Shown: piece by piece, positions 62,311 to 64,000 of the stretch
Layout: every line of letters starts with the position of its first letter
Position numbering within the stretch: position 1 is the first letter of the stretch
Assembly (NCBI RefSeq): GCF_032248695.1
Contig: NZ_JAVHXC010000006.1
Location: 62,001-126,000 of the forward strand
Length of the DNA: 64,000 bases
DNA from: Dietzia sp032248695
GTDB lineage: Bacteria; Actinomycetota; Actinomycetes; Mycobacteriales; Mycobacteriaceae
Direction of reading: 5' to 3'
Made by a program: the position numbers and the translations under genes
Notes under the pieces: generated by a model
Seen by the model: only the letters and a program-made list of their open reading frames with translations
Databases searched by the model: none
What the model was told of the DNA's origin: nothing

Positions 62311-63504
62311 TCAGGCGTCGAGACCGCGGTAACCGGCGAACCGCTCGGCGATCAGCTCCTCGCTGAGCCCGTAGTCCGCGAGCGTGTAGCGGTGCGCGGG
62401 CGCCCGGTCCCCGGACAGGCTGCGCTCGTTCTCCGCGATCACCGCCGCCCGGACGTCGTCCGACAGGTCCGTGCCCACCGCGGCGTACACGCGCTCGACC
62501 ACGCCGGCGGGGTCGTCCACGAGTTCGTGGTGGTCCACGTCGACGAACGTCGCCCGCGACGCCGGGTCCGCCTCGTGACATGCGCGGGCGGCGTCGAACG
62601 TCTCCACGCCCCGCGCCCACAGGTCCAGCTGTGAGGCGCCGATGTACTCCGGGGTGAACCGCGTGGACCAGTCGGCGGCCGTACGGTGCGCGAGCGAACA
62701 CATCGACGCCATGGACTTGCGGGGGTCGCGGTGCGTCTGCACGACCACCGCGTCCGGATACACCTCGAGCAGCGCGTCGAGCGTGAACAGGTGGCTGGGG
62801 TTCTTGAGCACCCAGCGACGGCCCGGGTCGTTCGCCCCGATGAGCTGGAGGTTCCGCTCGTGTCGCCGGTACGCGGGCACCCAGTCGACCTCGGTCAGCC
62901 ACCGGGAGTAGCCGTCGAGTCGCGCGAGGCACTCGTACGAGACCGAGGTCAGCGACTGGCGCAGCAGCTGCCAGCACTCCTCGAGGTCGTCGGCGGAGAT
63001 GTAGTGCACGCCCCCGTAGTCGGGGTTCTCGGCCATGAAGCCGGAGTACAGGTCGCGCAGACCGACGTAGGCGGGGTCGTCCTCCCACGTCTCGCGCGGG
63101 GGCCGGGGCTGCGGGACCTCGGTCAGCCACAGCTCGAGCCCCTGGTTGGCGGGGTCCGCGCCCAGGAGCCGGTGCAGCGCCGTGGTGCCGGTCCGGGGCA
63201 ACCCGGTGACGACGACGGGCCGCTCGATCGCCGCCCGCGCCCCCGCCGGGTCCTTCGCGAGCGCCGCCGTCGACAGCAGCCTGGCGGTGAGGGCGCTCTT
63301 GAGGACCGAGCGCCAGTACTTGCTGCCCGCCGGGGTCAGTCCCGCGTCGGAGTGCAGGGAGTCCAGCAGGACGCCCAGCGCCTCGCGGTGCCGGTCCTCG
63401 CCGTCGTCGAAGTCCTCGAGCCCCACCGTGCGCGACGCGCTCGCGTGCAGGTCCTCGACCGTGCCCACGTGGACGCGGTCGGCGTCCTGCCCGGCGGTGC
63501 TCAC
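62311..63504 (-). CDS. Sulfotransferase family protein (Rv3529c-like)
   Basis: 397 residues from GTG 63504, which overlaps the stop of the upstream gene (GTGA); the longer frame is a shadow. The PAPS-binding loop VVVTGLPRTGTTALHRLL is at about 97-114, the 3'-phosphate region is VVQTHRDPRKSMASMCSL, and WVLKNPSHLFTLDALLEVYP precedes it. Family members transfer sulfate from PAPS to a hydroxyl; Rv3529c-type proteins lie in the steroid region of mycobacteria and their substrate is unknown. Coupled to the Rv3531c-like gene. Confidence 0.83.
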   Translation of the reverse strand: MSTAGQDADRVHVGTVEDLHASASRTVGLEDFDDGEDRHREALGVLLDSLHSDAGLTPAGSKYWRSVLKSALTARLLSTAALAKDPAGARAAIERPVVVTGLPRTGTTALHRLLGADPANQGLELWLTEVPQPRPPRETWEDDPAYVGLRDLYSGFMAENPDYGGVHYISADDLEECWQLLRQSLTSVSYECLARLDGYSRWLTEVDWVPAYRRHERNLQLIGANDPGRRWVLKNPSHLFTLDALLEVYPDAVVVQTHRDPRKSMASMCSLAHRTAADWSTRFTPEYIGASQLDLWARGVETFDAARACHEADPASRATFVDVDHHELVDDPAGVVERVYAAVGTDLSDDVRAAVIAENERSLSGDRAPAHRYTLADYGLSEELIAERFAGYRGLDA

Positions 63505-64000
63505 GACAGGCCCCGCCGCGCGAACGCCAGCTGGCGCGCCGCGATCCGCTCGCGCCACTGCTCCGCCGTCACCCGCAGCTCGTCGTGACACGGCACCTCC
63601 TCGGGCAGCCGGTCGAACGGGACGACCTTCACCGTCGGCCCCAGCTCCGGGCCGATCGCCCCGTCGGTGCGCTGCCAGCGGAACTGCATGATGCCCTCGC
63701 GGTGGCCCAGCGTCTCGACCCAGTTGGTCAGGCCCGGATCCCGCTCCGACACCACGAGGTGGATGAGCCCGTCCGAGGTCACCTGCGCCTGGTCGGCCGT
63801 GAGGCTGGTCTGGTGGTGCACGTACTCCAGCGACGCGTACCACATGCTGCCCAGCTGGAAGCCCTGGTACGGCACGCCGGCCACCGGCACCGAGATGACG
63901 ATCGCCTCGTCCGGACCCAGCTCGAAGATCCCCGCCGACGAGTACTGCGTCGTCAACCCACCGGGTGTCCGCCGCGGCTCGTTCAGGGTGTTGCGCGGCT
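63501..64000 (-). CDS. Rv3531c-like protein (DUF1214-type C-terminus), cut by the window end
   Basis: The C-terminal ~165 residues of a gene that starts beyond the window; the open frame continues through base 64000 with NEPRRTPGG upstream of an in-frame TTG at 63956, so that TTG is not the start. Visible are QYSSAGIFELGPDEA, GFQLGSMWYASLEYV, a NWVETLGHREGIMQFRWQ segment (typical of DUF1214 proteins) and a basic tail. The gene is coupled to the sulfotransferase. Function unknown; mycobacterial homologues are in the sterol regulon. Confidence 0.75.
   Translation of the reverse strand, partial: PRNTLNEPRRTPGGLTTQYSSAGIFELGPDEAIVISVPVAGVPYQGFQLGSMWYASLEYVHHQTSLTADQAQVTSDGLIHLVVSERDPGLTNWVETLGHREGIMQFRWQRTDGAIGPELGPTVKVVPFDRLPEEVPCHDELRVTAEQWRERIAARQLAFARRGLS

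Noticed and set aside
63501..63956. Complete 151-residue gene starting at the TTG at 63956
   Set aside because: The frame stays open to the window end with family-typical sequence upstream, so the gene is truncated by the window.

Overview
High-GC actinobacterial DNA. Every gene family and its order point to a mycolic-acid actinobacterium (Mycobacteriales, such as Dietzia, Gordonia or Rhodococcus relatives; the genus cannot be fixed from the sequence alone). Almost the whole window is a steroid/cholesterol catabolic region whose gene order follows the Mycobacterium tuberculosis Rv3492c-Rv3564 region, with several lineage-specific inserts. No rRNA, tRNA, CRISPR array, transposase or integrase was seen.

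Layout. (1) 1-9.6 kb, minus strand: a complete Mce4-type lipid/sterol importer (yrbE4A-yrbE4B-mce4A-F) followed by two Mce-associated membrane proteins, the last cut by the window edge. (2) 9.7-15.2 kb: hsd4A-fdxD diverging from fadE26-fadE27-fadD17 (sterol side-chain activation and beta-oxidation). (3) 15.2-19.8 kb: a hemolysin III-like membrane protein, a nitronate monooxygenase-like flavoprotein, fadD19 and divergent echA19. (4) 19.8-24.5 kb: a translationally coupled cassette of stand-alone receiver, membrane HEAT-repeat protein, processive family 2 glycosyltransferase and sensor histidine kinase; it has no evident steroid role and is the best candidate here for an undescribed system. (5) 24.5-38.6 kb: aldehyde dehydrogenase, acyl-CoA synthetase, two luciferase-like F420 enzymes, DUF35-ltp4-ltp3 with a ketosteroid-isomerase-like gene, an alpha/beta hydrolase, cyp125 diverging from fadA5, and a ddn-like nitroreductase. 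(6) 38.8-41.2 kb: an exported 780-residue Gly-Ser repeat protein. (7) 41.3-61.4 kb: the ring C/D (HIP) degradation block: two SDRs, echA20-ipdA-ipdB-ipdC, fadA6-kstR2, ipdF-fadE30, fadD3, fadE31-32-33, interrupted by two paralogous small exported proteins, two tiny peptide genes and a lipoprotein. (8) 61.5-64 kb: an inositol-phosphatase/CysQ-like gene converging on a sulfotransferase and an Rv3531c-like gene cut by the window end.

Regulation can be read from the DNA. Nine sites resembling the KstR operator (TnnAACnnGTTnnA) lie only between 9.7 and 36.3 kb, next to uptake, side-chain and cyp125/fadA5 genes. Five sites resembling the KstR2 operator (AnCAAGnnCTTGnT) lie only between 43 and 57.1 kb, next to the HIP genes and kstR2 itself. 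The two regulons therefore meet around the repeat-protein gene at 38.8-41.2 kb. The genes form one pathway: Mce4 imports sterol; CYP125 and the FadD/FadE/EchA/Hsd4A/Ltp/FadA5 enzymes shorten the side chain; FadD3, FadE30, IpdF, IpdC, EchA20, IpdAB, FadE31-33 and FadA6 degrade the last two rings. The ring A/B genes (ksh, kstD, hsa) and kstR itself are not in the window.
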